Below are positions 26,992 to 35,941 of a DNA stretch of 64,000 bases, in pieces. The notes under the pieces are model-generated. The model searched no databases and had not been told where the DNA came from. It saw only the letters and a list, made by a program, of their open reading frames with translations. The stretch lies in contig NZ_JBDZDN010000001.1 of NCBI RefSeq assembly GCF_040049215.1, forward strand, positions 1,860,001 to 1,924,000, read 5' to 3'. Source of the DNA: Mesorhizobium_K sp040049215 (GTDB taxonomy: Bacteria > Pseudomonadota > Alphaproteobacteria > Rhizobiales > Rhizobiaceae). Position numbers and translations under genes: made by a program. The stretch's first letter is position 1; every line of letters starts with the position of its first letter.

Positions 26992-28191
26992 ATGAACCCA
27001 CATCCCCGGAACGTGGCGGTTCCCAACGATTGGGACAGAAGCGGTCTGCCCGGCTGGGCCTATCACAGCCCCGCTTTGCTGGAGCTCGAGAAGGAGCACG
27101 TGTTCCGCAACCACTGGCAGATCGCCGGACACGTCTCCGACGTGCCCAATGCCGGCGACTACCTGACCATGGACGTGGTCGGCGAGCGGGCATTGATCGT
27201 GCGCGGCAAGGACGGCGTTGTGCGCGGCTTCCACAATCTGTGCCGCCATCGCGGCTCCAGAGTCGTCGCCGACAACCAGGGCAACTGCAAGAACGCGCTG
27301 GTCTGCCCGTTCCACGGCTGGGTCTACAATCTCGACGGCACGCTGAGGGGTGCTGCCCGCCCGCGCTCCTTCCCGGATCTCGACAAGACCGAATTCGGCC
27401 TGGCGCCGCTCGACCTCGAGGTCTGGATGGGTTTCATCTTCATCCGCTTCCACTCCGGCCCGCAGCCTTCCGTGGCCGAGCTGATGAAGCCGGTCGCGGC
27501 CGAACTGGCGCACTACCATGTCGAGGACATGGTTCCGTCCTGGGGCATCTGGACCCAGAAGAGCCCGGTCAACTGGAAGTCGGTGCGCGACGTCGACAAT
27601 GAGGGCTATCACGTCGCCATGGCGCATCCGGCGCTGCAGGACCTCTACGGCGCCACCTATTTCGACGAGCCCTTCGTCGGCGGCGTGTCGCGTTCCTTCG
27701 CCACTTACAACCCGCATGCCGGCCGCCGCTGGAGCGTCAGGAACTACATCAACGTCGCGCCCGAGCCGACGCATCTGCCCGAACACCTGCGCAAGGCGTG
27801 GATCTATTACGGCATCTTCCCCAACAACGCGTTGTCGATCATGCCGGAATCGGTGCAGTTCTATCAGGAGTTCCCGCTGTCGACCGGCGAGACGCTGCTG
27901 CGCGGCGCCATCTACCGCTACAAGGACGAGAGCCGCGCGCAGGCCGCCGCCCGCTACCTCGCCTACCGCATCGACCGCGACACCATGGCCGAGGACGTGC
28001 AGCTTTCCGTGTGGTCGAACGAGTCGATGCTGTCGCAGTCCTTTGCCGGCTTCTATCTGTCCGATCTCGAATACGGCGTGCGCACCCACCACGATCACTT
28101 GCGCGCGCTCGTCCCGGTGCTCGATCTCGAAAACGCGCCCGCGGAAAAGGACATGTGGAACGTGAACGAGGCGCTGCTCGGACGGAGCTGA
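26992..28191 (+). CDS. Rieske non-heme iron oxygenase, alpha subunit (GbcA/demethylase-like)
   Basis: A 399-residue ring-hydroxylating-type oxygenase. The Rieske [2Fe-2S] ligands are Cys84 and His86 in NLCRHRGSR and Cys105 and His108 in LVCPFHGWVYN. The mononuclear iron site is in RDVDNEGYHVAMAHP (His207, His212). The catalytic domain resembles N-demethylating members such as glycine-betaine or stachydrine monooxygenases more than aromatic dioxygenases, and no beta subunit gene follows. ATG at 26992 with AGAG upstream is chosen; the ATG at 26962 would place the BetI-type operator across the start. No reductase (GbcB-like) is nearby, so electrons must come from a partner encoded elsewhere. Substrate is unresolved. 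Confidence 0.85.
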   Translation: MNPHPRNVAVPNDWDRSGLPGWAYHSPALLELEKEHVFRNHWQIAGHVSDVPNAGDYLTMDVVGERALIVRGKDGVVRGFHNLCRHRGSRVVADNQGNCKNALVCPFHGWVYNLDGTLRGAARPRSFPDLDKTEFGLAPLDLEVWMGFIFIRFHSGPQPSVAELMKPVAAELAHYHVEDMVPSWGIWTQKSPVNWKSVRDVDNEGYHVAMAHPALQDLYGATYFDEPFVGGVSRSFATYNPHAGRRWSVRNYINVAPEPTHLPEHLRKAWIYYGIFPNNALSIMPESVQFYQEFPLSTGETLLRGAIYRYKDESRAQAAARYLAYRIDRDTMAEDVQLSVWSNESMLSQSFAGFYLSDLEYGVRTHHDHLRALVPVLDLENAPAEKDMWNVNEALLGRS

Positions 28192-28218
28192 GCGGTCCTC
28201 TTGCCCGAAAGCAGCGAC

Positions 28219-29142
28219 TTAGTTGCTCGCCACCTTCTTCTTCGGCGCGACGTATTTTTCGCGCTCGTCGTAGGACACGGCGACCGCACCGCCGCTCTTG
28301 GCCGCGAGCCGGCTGAGATAGTTGTCCATATGGTGGTCTTTCAGGTCGGCGATATTCAGCGAGCGCCCGAATTCGCCAATTGAGATGCGGCCCGCATCGT
28401 GTGTCGGCAAGAAAACGTAGTGAGGGCCATCGAGCAGGATGATCTCGGGACCGGCGTGCTCATAGACCCCGTAGAGGCGATTGACGATCGTGGTTGGCGG
28501 CAGCATGGGCACCATGTCGTTCTCGTCGACGACGCGGGTGAGTTTCAGGAAACCGAGCTTTGCGACGCCGTCGGTGGTGGTGAATTTGGGCTGTCCGAAG
28601 GTGACCACCTTGTCGACCTTGTATCCGTCCTCGATCATGTGGATCGCGAGCAGCGCGGCAAGCGCGCCGCCCAACGAATGCCCGGTAATGTAGGTCGTGT
28701 AGTCCCGCTTTAGAGACGGCGTCATATCGGCGTAGAGGACCCGCGCTGTCCCGTCGAACCCGGCATGGACCGGGATGGCCAGCGCCAGATCCTCGCGGAT
28801 CCTCATCTCGACATCCTCTATGAGGTTCCGCCGGTTGGCGGTCCCGCGTATCGCGATGTACTGGACCTTCGCCTTGTCGTCCTGTTCGAGGAAATACTGT
28901 GCGTCGGTCTTGCCGGGCGAACCGACCCTCACCGTCGCAGGATATTTGGAGCGGATGGCGGCCTCGGTCGCATAGGCCGCCTTCGACCGGCTGGCATAGG
29001 CGCCGAGCTCCACGAAATCGACCTTGGCGGGCGTGACGGTCGAGCCGAGAAGCAGCAGTTCCTGTCTGGAAACGCCGATACAGGCCGTCAGCGTCATCAG
29101 GCAGACGACCACTATTGCCGATAATTCGAGGCGAGACCGCAT
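28219..29142 (-). CDS. class 3 lipase-like lipoprotein
   Basis: A 307-residue alpha/beta hydrolase anchored in the envelope. Residues 1-21 (MRSRLELSAIVVVCLMTLTA then Cys21) form a lipoprotein signal peptide with an LTAC lipobox. The catalytic nucleophile is in YITGHSLGGALAALLAIHM, the GHSLG pentapeptide of class 3 (fungal-type) lipases, with a downstream Asp (VVDENDMVPML) and a candidate His in DGPHYVFLP. Start at 29142 is preferred because an upstream in-frame ATG would add ten basic residues before the signal. Neighbours are unrelated in sequence; lipid, phospholipid or polyester substrates are all possible. Confidence 0.8.
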   Translation of the reverse strand: MRSRLELSAIVVVCLMTLTACIGVSRQELLLLGSTVTPAKVDFVELGAYASRSKAAYATEAAIRSKYPATVRVGSPGKTDAQYFLEQDDKAKVQYIAIRGTANRRNLIEDVEMRIREDLALAIPVHAGFDGTARVLYADMTPSLKRDYTTYITGHSLGGALAALLAIHMIEDGYKVDKVVTFGQPKFTTTDGVAKLGFLKLTRVVDENDMVPMLPPTTIVNRLYGVYEHAGPEIILLDGPHYVFLPTHDAGRISIGEFGRSLNIADLKDHHMDNYLSRLAAKSGGAVAVSYDEREKYVAPKKKVASN

Positions 29143-29266
29143 GCAGAGCGCCCTTCTAAGCTTGCGGTGCAAATCAGGCCGTCACAGCTTCGATGTCAAT
29201 GCCTTAGCACCGGAGGGATGGCAGTTATACGAAGGCGTCGAGGCATCCGCTCGCCCGTCTGACCGC

Positions 29267-30361
29267 TCAGCCCAGCGGCTTCGACATCGCCTTGACGAAC
29301 CGCACGCCGCCGCCGTCGTCGGCCTCGCCGAGCGCGACGTCCATGAAGCCGTTCGTCACCCGGGCAAGCCCGAAGCCGCCCATGAACGCCGCCTTCGGCT
29401 TGACGAGATCGAAGCCGCCGCGGTTGTAGATCATCGGAACATCGTGTTCGTGGCCGTGGAATATACCGACGATGTTGTAAGGCTTCACGGTGTCGAGCAG
29501 CCCGGCGCGCTGTTCTTCGCTCCACCAGTGCGGCGGGCCCGAACCCTCATCGTCGAAGGTCACGGCCGCCGCGTCCCAGCGCTCCACCGAAAACGTGTCC
29601 CAGCCGTAGTGCTGGAACAGCACGACCGGCCGCCCGTCGGCCGCGTGCCGCGCAAGATCGCGAGCCAGCCAGTCGAGCGAGCTGACCGCCCCTTTGTCGG
29701 TGTCGCCGCCGAAGCGGTGCAGTTGCACGAGATGCAGCCCGTCCCAGTTCCAGGAATAGCAGTCCGACGCCACGTCGTAATTGTCGGCCGGCACGATCGG
29801 TTTGAAGAACAGGCCTGGCCGGTGGTTGAGCTCGACATAGTCGCGCAGTTCGCGACGGTACCAATCGACGTTGTCCTTCGGCCCGTCCTGATCGAGGTCG
29901 TGATTGCCGAGGCCGGCATAGGCAGGAAAATGCACCGCGTCGTCGCCGTCGCCCATCTGGTAGCGCTCGCTGAACTGGAGAAGCTGAAAACCTTCTTCCG
30001 GCTCGGCCCTCTGGCCGCCTCCGTCGTCGGTCATGTCGCCGCCGAGCACGATGCCGCGCGGCGCCGCCACGGTCTCGCCGGCCGAGCGCAGGGAGGTCGC
30101 CACGCCGTCGATCTCAACCGGCCAGACCGCTTCCTCGATCCGGTTGATTGCACGGATGTGGCGGAGCAGGTTCTGGTCCGTCTTGCCCTCCTTCTCGCAG
30201 TTCGGGCTCAGCCCGTCGCGCGTGCGGCAGGCATGCACGTCATTGATGAACAGGAAGGTGACGTCGGTCGCGGGAAACGCGCGGGCAGGGCGGCCGCCGA
30301 GCATGGCCAGACCCGCCATGCCGGCCAAGACGCCGCGGCGGGAGAGGCAGGGCGTGGGCAT
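29267..30361 (-). CDS. TAT-exported metallophosphoesterase
   Basis: A 364-residue calcineurin-like phosphoesterase. The N terminus CLSRRGVLAGMAGLAMLGG is a twin-arginine signal, cleaved after ARA. Metal-binding motifs appear in order: FINDVHACR (D-x-H), VLGGDMTDDGG (GD), GLGNHDLD (GNHD), FQHYGWD and FHGHEHDVP (GH-x-H). TAT export implies folding with metal in the cytoplasm before transport. It follows the K+ channel gene by 15 bases on the same strand, so they are probably co-transcribed. Substrate is unknown; phosphodiesterase or phosphomonoesterase activity in the periplasm is expected. Confidence 0.85.
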   Translation of the reverse strand: MPTPCLSRRGVLAGMAGLAMLGGRPARAFPATDVTFLFINDVHACRTRDGLSPNCEKEGKTDQNLLRHIRAINRIEEAVWPVEIDGVATSLRSAGETVAAPRGIVLGGDMTDDGGGQRAEPEEGFQLLQFSERYQMGDGDDAVHFPAYAGLGNHDLDQDGPKDNVDWYRRELRDYVELNHRPGLFFKPIVPADNYDVASDCYSWNWDGLHLVQLHRFGGDTDKGAVSSLDWLARDLARHAADGRPVVLFQHYGWDTFSVERWDAAAVTFDDEGSGPPHWWSEEQRAGLLDTVKPYNIVGIFHGHEHDVPMIYNRGGFDLVKPKAAFMGGFGLARVTNGFMDVALGEADDGGGVRFVKAMSKPLG

Positions 30362-30376
30362 CTACATGTATCTACA

Positions 30377-31444
30377 TCATGACCCGAGCTTGGCGCTACC
30401 CCGCTCGGCGGCGGTGCTGCGGATCGTCTCGGCGATCGCGGGATTGTGGCTGAGCAGGATCTGGAAATCCAGCGAATGCAGCGACAGCAGCGTAACCGCC
30501 GACGCCGCGGTGACCGTCGCCGTCCGCGGCTCGCCGGTGATCAGCGCCATCTCGCCGAAGAACGCTCCCGGCCCCAGCTCCACCGGAGCCGCGGCGGCCA
30601 CGCCTACGCGTCCCTCGACGATGAAAAACATCTGGTCGCCGGTCTCGCCCTTCCGGCAGATGACCGCTCCCGCCGGTACATGTCTTGGCCGCAGCGCGCG
30701 CACTATGCCGGCGAGTTCGGGGGCGCCGAGTTGCGCGAAAAGCGGGACCGCGGACACCAGTTGCCATTTGTTCACGAAGTCCAGGCGGCGGACCTCCTCC
30801 GCGAAGCCGGAGGCGAGAATGCCCGCCCAGAGTGCAAACACGCCGATGCCGCACATCATCACCAGCCCTGCGAGAACCCGGCCCGCGAGACTTTGCGGAA
30901 TCGCGTCGCCGTAGCCGGTCGTCGACAGGGTGACGACGGCCCACCACATTGCTTTCGGTATGCTGCCAAACGAGTTCGGCTGCGCGTCGCGTTCGACGAA
31001 ATAGGCAATGACCGCTGCAACGATCAGCACGATGCCGAAGATCGACACGACGCCGATCAGATTGCGGGCCTCGTTGGCCAGAACTTTTGCCACGAGGCGG
31101 AAGGCAGTCGAATCGCGCAGCGGCTTCAGGATCCAGACGCCACAGGCTAGACTGACGTCGCGCGGGTCGGACGCCACCAGGAACGCGGCAAGAGGGACAG
31201 CGACAGCCAGCAGATCCACGATCAGGATTGCGCCTCGGCCTTCTTCGGCGGGGCGTGTGCGGATCGTGGCGATAAGCTGCACGATATAGACGCACCAGAT
31301 GATCACCAGCAGCGTCTGAAGCGCCAGACGCGTCCTGTCGGCCAGGTCGGGCTCCGACAGCAGGACGACGGCAAGGAGGCCGAACGCGACGGGCAGCGCT
31401 TTCGTCAGCACCGACACCCGCGGGATTGGCCAAGCCGTCATCAT
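30377..31444 (-). CDS. cyclic-nucleotide-gated potassium channel (MloK1-like)
   Basis: A 355-residue protein that aligns along its whole length with MloK1 of Mesorhizobium loti, as far as I can recall that sequence. It has six hydrophobic segments, WILKPLRDSTAFRLVAKVLA in the S4 region, the VTLSTTGYGDAIPQS pore with the K+ filter TTGYGD, and a C-terminal cyclic-nucleotide-binding domain. In that domain GPGAFFGEMALITGEPRTAT is the phosphate-binding cassette with its conserved Glu and Arg. The S4 lacks the regular arginine ladder, so gating should be by cAMP rather than voltage. Start ATG at 31444 (or the adjacent one at 31441) gives the MloK1 length; a longer frame from 31603 is unsupported. 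Confidence 0.93.
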   Translation of the reverse strand: MMTAWPIPRVSVLTKALPVAFGLLAVVLLSEPDLADRTRLALQTLLVIIWCVYIVQLIATIRTRPAEEGRGAILIVDLLAVAVPLAAFLVASDPRDVSLACGVWILKPLRDSTAFRLVAKVLANEARNLIGVVSIFGIVLIVAAVIAYFVERDAQPNSFGSIPKAMWWAVVTLSTTGYGDAIPQSLAGRVLAGLVMMCGIGVFALWAGILASGFAEEVRRLDFVNKWQLVSAVPLFAQLGAPELAGIVRALRPRHVPAGAVICRKGETGDQMFFIVEGRVGVAAAAPVELGPGAFFGEMALITGEPRTATVTAASAVTLLSLHSLDFQILLSHNPAIAETIRSTAAERGSAKLGS

Positions 31445-31637
31445 CGTGTCCGCGAGGCATTTGTCGGCGCCGCGGCGGCAATCGCGATAGACCGCCGCAC
31501 CCGACAAACTCACTCCCTGGCCTCGTCGCGCAAATGCGCGTTGCGGCCGCCCTTGGCGAATATACTCCATCACGCTCGCCGGCCAAAGCCCCAGCCGCCG
31601 CACTCGTCCTGATGCGGCGGCATGCAGTGTCGCAGGA

Positions 31638-32294
31638 CTATCTGGCGCTTGCGCTCACGGCAGCCGGCCAGTCGCCACGCGCCATCGCCGCCGCCTGCTC
31701 GAGCGTGATGCGCTTCACCGTCAGGTCGGCGTGTCTGTGCACCAGTTCCCAGTCGGTTTCGCCGCGGCGAAAGACCAGCGTGACCCGCAGCGGCCATTGC
31801 TGGTCGGGCAGCCCGCCGACCTTGCCGTGCTGATGCTCGATGGTCACCAGCACCGCGATGTCGCCCGGCCCGTCGCCCGAGGCGTAGGACTGCACCAGTT
31901 CGACGGCGGCCTCTCCGTCCTTGAAGTACTCGGCAATCCCCCTGGCCCATTCCGGGCTGCGGTTGAAGCCGCGGCTCACCTCGCCGCCGAATGGTTGCAT
32001 CAGCGTGAAATCGTCGGCGACGTCGATGAACGAGGGATAGGCTGGCACATCGCCGCGCATGAAGGCGCGCACCGCCTCCTGGCTGCGTCGCACGAGCTCG
32101 GCAGGGGCACGTCGGATCACCGGCCCGATGGCCGTGCCCGTCAGCAGATCGCGCTCATCCGCGCCGGCCGGAGCCGCGAGCGGCAGCGTGATCGCCGCCG
32201 TCATCGCCACGCGCCGGCTGAAGGATGGGCTCGGTTCGCGCCGCCGCGGTTTGGCGCTCTTTTCCGCGCCCGAAATGTCTGGATGTCTGGTCAT
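31638..32294 (-). CDS. exported SnoaL/NTF2-like protein
   Basis: A 218-residue protein. The N-terminal region contains SFSRRVAMTAAITLPLAAPA, a plausible twin-arginine signal preceded by a long polar stretch, with cleavage near AGA. The remainder (about 60-215) has the alpha+beta cone pattern of NTF2/SnoaL-like proteins: RRSQEAVRAFMRGDVPAYPS, MQPFGGEVSRGFN, IAVLVTIEHQHGKVGG, VTLVFRRGETDWELVHRHAD. Such domains act as ketosteroid isomerase-like enzymes or ligand-binding proteins; no catalytic assignment is possible. It is divergent from a LysR gene over 77 bases, which may regulate it. Confidence 0.7.
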   Translation of the reverse strand: MTRHPDISGAEKSAKPRRREPSPSFSRRVAMTAAITLPLAAPAGADERDLLTGTAIGPVIRRAPAELVRRSQEAVRAFMRGDVPAYPSFIDVADDFTLMQPFGGEVSRGFNRSPEWARGIAEYFKDGEAAVELVQSYASGDGPGDIAVLVTIEHQHGKVGGLPDQQWPLRVTLVFRRGETDWELVHRHADLTVKRITLEQAAAMARGDWPAAVSASAR

Positions 32295-32371
32295 CGGTGA
32301 AAATCCTCGGTTGGACGGGCGAGGCATTCCCACTTTCCTCCACATGCATCCAGTGATACGATTTCACCGAT

Positions 32372-33322
32372 ATGCTGCATGAAATTAATCTCAGCCGGAT
32401 CGATCTCAACCTCTTCGTGCTGTTCGATGCGGTGCGCGAGGAGGGCCATGTCGGCCGCGCCGCCGAGCGGCTCAACCTGTCGCCTTCGGCCGTCAGTCAC
32501 GGCCTGTCCCGGTTGCGCCGGCTGCTCAACGACCCGCTTTTCCTGCGCACGCCCAAGGGCGTGGTGCCGACTGGCCGCGCCGACGAGCTCGCCGGTCCGA
32601 TTGCCGAGATACTGGCTCAGGCGCGCCGTGTCGTCGCCACCGCCGAACCCTTCGATCCCGGGACCTCGGCGCGGCGCTTCATGATCGGCGCGCCGGACGG
32701 GGCGTTGCCGATGGTGCTTTCGCCGCTGCTCCTCCGCCTCGAAAAATCCGCGCCGTCGGTCGACATCGGCATCCGACAGGTGCTGCCCCCGCCGGGCGCG
32801 CTGGATCCCGACCGCGCCTGGACCTCCGCGCTCGCCGATCTCGAATCCCGCGCGCTCGACATCGCGGTCGTGCCGCTCGACCGGGTGCCGCCGCGCTTCG
32901 CGCTGCGCCCGCTCTTCGAGGAACGTTTCGTCGTCGCCATGCGCAAGGGCCACCCCTTCGCGAAAAACCCGACGCTCGACCGCTATTGCGGGGCCCGCCA
33001 CCTCGTCGTCTCGACCTCCGGCGATCCCGTCGGCTTCGTCGACATGGCGCTGCTGGAAATGGGCCGCGCCCGCCGTATCGCGATCACGGCGCCGAACTTC
33101 ATGCTGGCGCTGGCAATGGTCGCCGACAGCGACTTTCTGGCGGCCCTGCCGCGAAGCCTGCTTCAACGCCACGGAGCGCTGTTCGGCATCCAGAGCGTCG
33201 AGCCGCCGCTGCCCCTGCCGGCGTTCCAGATCAGCGCGATTGCGACGCGCGCCGCGCTGATGGACGCGGGCGTTGCCTGGCTGTTCGGGGTGTTGGGGGA
33301 GGTGGTGGAGTCCGGGGGCTGA
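32372..33322 (+). CDS. LysR-family regulator (NodD-like branch)
   Basis: A 316-residue LysR regulator. Its N terminus (LSRIDLNLFVLFDAVREEGH, AAERLNLSPSAVSHGLSRLR, LLNDPLFLRTPKGVVPTGRA) is the D-L-N-L-x-x-F form typical of the NodD/SyrM/LeuO side of the family. The effector domain spans about 95-305. It is divergent from the exported SnoaL-like gene and ends two bases before the convergent aminotransferase stop. Which of these it regulates is unclear; divergent position favours the SnoaL-like gene. Confidence 0.85.
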   Translation: MLHEINLSRIDLNLFVLFDAVREEGHVGRAAERLNLSPSAVSHGLSRLRRLLNDPLFLRTPKGVVPTGRADELAGPIAEILAQARRVVATAEPFDPGTSARRFMIGAPDGALPMVLSPLLLRLEKSAPSVDIGIRQVLPPPGALDPDRAWTSALADLESRALDIAVVPLDRVPPRFALRPLFEERFVVAMRKGHPFAKNPTLDRYCGARHLVVSTSGDPVGFVDMALLEMGRARRIAITAPNFMLALAMVADSDFLAALPRSLLQRHGALFGIQSVEPPLPLPAFQISAIATRAALMDAGVAWLFGVLGEVVESGG

Positions 33323-33324
33323 GA

Positions 33325-34740
33325 TTACCCCCGCCACACACCCTCTTTTCGCAGATCGTCCATCGTGCGCGAGATGCCTTCGCTGAGGATGGCGACGAGG
33401 TCGTCGACCTGCTCCCTGGTGATGATCAGCGGCGGGCTCATCACGCACATGTTGATCAGCGGGCGCACCAGAAGGCCGAGCTCGTGGCAATGCGCGTCGA
33501 TCCGTTTTCCCACGTCCTTGTCGAGCTGCAGCGGGTCCTTGCTCTCGCGGTCGGCAACGCATTCTACGCAGCCCATCAGGCCTGCGCCGCGCACCTCGCC
33601 GACCAGCGGCAGTTCCTCCAGCGTCTTCAGCCGCCCCTGGAAATACGGCCCGATGTCTCGCGCGTGCTCGAGAATGCCGCCCTCCAGAAGGTCGAGGTTC
33701 TTCAGCGCCACCGCGCAGCCGATCGGATGGCTGGTGTAGGTCAGCCCGTGGCCGAACATGGCGTCGGGATGATTCGAGCGGTTGAGCTCGCGGAACAGCC
33801 GCTCGGAGATCATCACGCCGCCGAGCGGGAAATAGCCTGACGTCACGCCCTTGGCGAAGGTGATCATGTCCGGGTCGACACCGAACAGCTCCTGCGACGC
33901 GAAGATGTGGCCGAGACGCCCGAAGCCGGTCACCACCTCGTCCGACACGAACAGGATGTCGTTCTCGCGGCAGATCTCGCGGATGCGCTTGAGATAATCC
34001 TTCGGCGGCACGATGACGCCGCCGGAAGCCTGGATCGGCTCGCCGACGAAGCAGCCGATCTTGTCCGCGCCGATCCTCTTCACGGTGTCACGGAACTCGT
34101 CGACCAGGAAGTCGGCGAAGGCCTCTGATGTCATGCCTTTCGGCCGCCGGAACGGATCGGGCGAGGAGAGCTTCACCACCAGCTCGTCGGCGCCGTCCAT
34201 CCAGTCGCGGTCGCGCGGCCGTCCGTTGAGCGAAGCCGACAGGTAGGTCGAGCCGTGATAGGCGCCGCCGCGCGACAGGATGAGCTTCTTTTCCGGCCTG
34301 CTGCGCACATTGTTGTAGAACTGCATGAAGCGCAGCGCCGTCTCCACCGCCGACGAGCCGCCGGTCGTGTAGAAGACATGGTTGAGATCGCCAGGCGCGT
34401 AGCCGGCGAGGCGCCGCGACAGCTCGGCCGAGGGCGCGTTCATCGTGTACCAGGGCGTGTTGTAGGAGAGCTCCATCGCCTGGTCGTACATGACGCGCGC
34501 CAGTTCCTCGCGGCGGTGGCCGAGATTGAGGCACCACATGCCGGCCGGCCCATCGATCAGCCTTTTGCCCTCGCCGTCGACCAGATAGATGCCGTCGCCG
34601 CCCTGCATCAGGCTACGCGCCTCGGCGCCGATCGACCCGGCATAGGGCCAGGGCTGCACGAGGTGCTTTTTCGCGAGGTCGACGGCATCGGCCGCCGCGT
34701 CGGACGCTTCCAGCCTGCCGAAATCCCTGACTGCCGCCAT
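33325..34740 (-). CDS. class III (omega) aminotransferase
   Basis: A 471-residue PLP enzyme of the acetylornithine/omega-amino acid aminotransferase class. The phosphate site is YTTGGSSAVETALRFMQFYN (about 124-143), FVSDEVVTGFGRLG carries the PLP-pyridine Asp267, and the Schiff-base lysine is Lys297 in MITFAKGVTSGYFPLGGV. The C-terminal region has GLMGCVECV and LINMCVMSPPLIITREQVD. The sequence type (beta-alanine/putrescine/taurine:pyruvate group) transfers terminal amino groups. It is divergent from a spermidine/betaine-type ABC transporter, with a BetI-type operator between them, suggesting it acts on the imported compound or on a product of its demethylation. Confidence 0.87.
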   Translation of the reverse strand: MAAVRDFGRLEASDAAADAVDLAKKHLVQPWPYAGSIGAEARSLMQGGDGIYLVDGEGKRLIDGPAGMWCLNLGHRREELARVMYDQAMELSYNTPWYTMNAPSAELSRRLAGYAPGDLNHVFYTTGGSSAVETALRFMQFYNNVRSRPEKKLILSRGGAYHGSTYLSASLNGRPRDRDWMDGADELVVKLSSPDPFRRPKGMTSEAFADFLVDEFRDTVKRIGADKIGCFVGEPIQASGGVIVPPKDYLKRIREICRENDILFVSDEVVTGFGRLGHIFASQELFGVDPDMITFAKGVTSGYFPLGGVMISERLFRELNRSNHPDAMFGHGLTYTSHPIGCAVALKNLDLLEGGILEHARDIGPYFQGRLKTLEELPLVGEVRGAGLMGCVECVADRESKDPLQLDKDVGKRIDAHCHELGLLVRPLINMCVMSPPLIITREQVDDLVAILSEGISRTMDDLRKEGVWRG

Positions 34741-34804
34741 CTTTTTTCTCCGCCTTGCGCTTCCGGCTAAAAACGCCGGAAAACAGGCCTCGGTTCGCAT
34801 CAAA

Positions 34805-34820
34805 TTGAATGTCCGTTCAA
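34805..34820. promoter_or_regulatory. BetI-type operator, site 2 (aminotransferase/ABC divergent promoter)
   Basis: TTGAATGTCCGTTCAA, with symmetrical flanks giving ATTGAATGTCCGTTCAAT. It shares ATTGAATG and TTCAAY with sites 1 and 3 and the same N6 spacing. It lies 64 bases upstream of the aminotransferase start and about 200 bases upstream of the permease gene, so it can control both directions. Confidence 0.65.
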
Positions 34821-35023
34821 TCAATATCGCAGAAATAGCGCTTGCTTTCAATCGAGCTCTGCGCTCATGATGAAAGAAAGCCGGCAAGCGGGACGGGAAC
34901 CTCGCCGCCGGTGAAAGCCTTGGGACGGCTGATGGCGCGAAAGCCAAGATTGTCTGATCGGACTGCCGACCGGCCGGCCATGTGCGGGCTTGGACGCAGT
35001 GCCATGGCGAGCGGCCCGCTGCA

Positions 35024-35941
35024 ATGACGGCGCTCGCGGAAGGAACCGGTTCGCCAGGCGCCGCGCGGCGCAATCGAAAACCCCTTCTGCAATCCGAACA
35101 GTCCCAGGGCCTCGCCCTCATCAGCCCGACGCTTCTCTATGCCTTCGTCCTGCTGGTCGCGCCGATCGCGGTGGTGGTCGCCTACAGTTTCTGGACGCAG
35201 GACTATCTCACCGTCGAGCGCAGCTTCACGCTGGAGCAATACCGCATCGCGCTGACCGAGCCGATCTACCGCGACCTGCTGCTGCGCTCGCTCTTTGTGT
35301 CGCTGCTGGTCAGCTTCTTCACCGTCGTGCTCGCCTATCCGATCGCCTACTACATCTCCTTCCACGGCGGCAGCCACAAGAGCCTGTGGCTCTTCCTCAT
35401 CACCATCCCGTTCTGGACCAGCTACCTGCTGCGCGTCATGTCGTGGAAGGTCATCCTCGGCTACAACGGCGTGCTCAATTCCGGGCTCATGGGCTTAGGC
35501 ATCATCGACGAACCCTCGACCGCGCTGCTCTACAACACCAGCGCCGTCGTCATCACGCTCACCCATGCCTGGGCGGCCTTCGCCGTGCTGCCGATCTTCG
35601 TGTCGCTGGAAAAGGTCGACCGCACGCTGATCGAAGCCGCCACCGACCTCGGCGACGGGCCGGTCAGGCGCTTCCTGCGCGTGACGCTGCCACTGTCGCT
35701 GCCCGGCGTCATCTCGGCCATCCTCATCGTCATGATCCCCACCGTCGGCGACTACGTCACGCCGAAGCTCGTCGGCGGCAAGGACGGCGTGATGATCGCC
35801 ACCGCCATCGAGACGCAGTTCAAGCGCGGCTCCAACTGGCCGCTCGGTGCGGCGCTTTCCGTCATCACCATGACGGTGGTGACGCTGATGGCGGCTTCCA
35901 TCGTCGTCGCCATCCGCCAGGCGGGAAAGCGCGTGCGATGA
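35024..35941 (+). CDS. spermidine/betaine-type ABC transporter permease (PotB-like)
   Basis: A 305-residue inner-membrane permease with six hydrophobic helices. SPTLLYAFVLLVAPIAVVVA is the first; the EAA coupling loop is EAATDLGDGPVRRFLRVTLP followed by LSLPGVISA, and the conserved GDYVTPKLVGG follows, as in PotB-type (polyamine, putrescine, opine) importers. ATG at 35024 was chosen; a start at 34982 would add a charged segment. The next gene overlaps by four bases (ATGA). It is the first gene of potB-potC-potA order; the matching binding protein lies separately at 44851-45933. Confidence 0.88.
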   Translation: MTALAEGTGSPGAARRNRKPLLQSEQSQGLALISPTLLYAFVLLVAPIAVVVAYSFWTQDYLTVERSFTLEQYRIALTEPIYRDLLLRSLFVSLLVSFFTVVLAYPIAYYISFHGGSHKSLWLFLITIPFWTSYLLRVMSWKVILGYNGVLNSGLMGLGIIDEPSTALLYNTSAVVITLTHAWAAFAVLPIFVSLEKVDRTLIEAATDLGDGPVRRFLRVTLPLSLPGVISAILIVMIPTVGDYVTPKLVGGKDGVMIATAIETQFKRGSNWPLGAALSVITMTVVTLMAASIVVAIRQAGKRVR

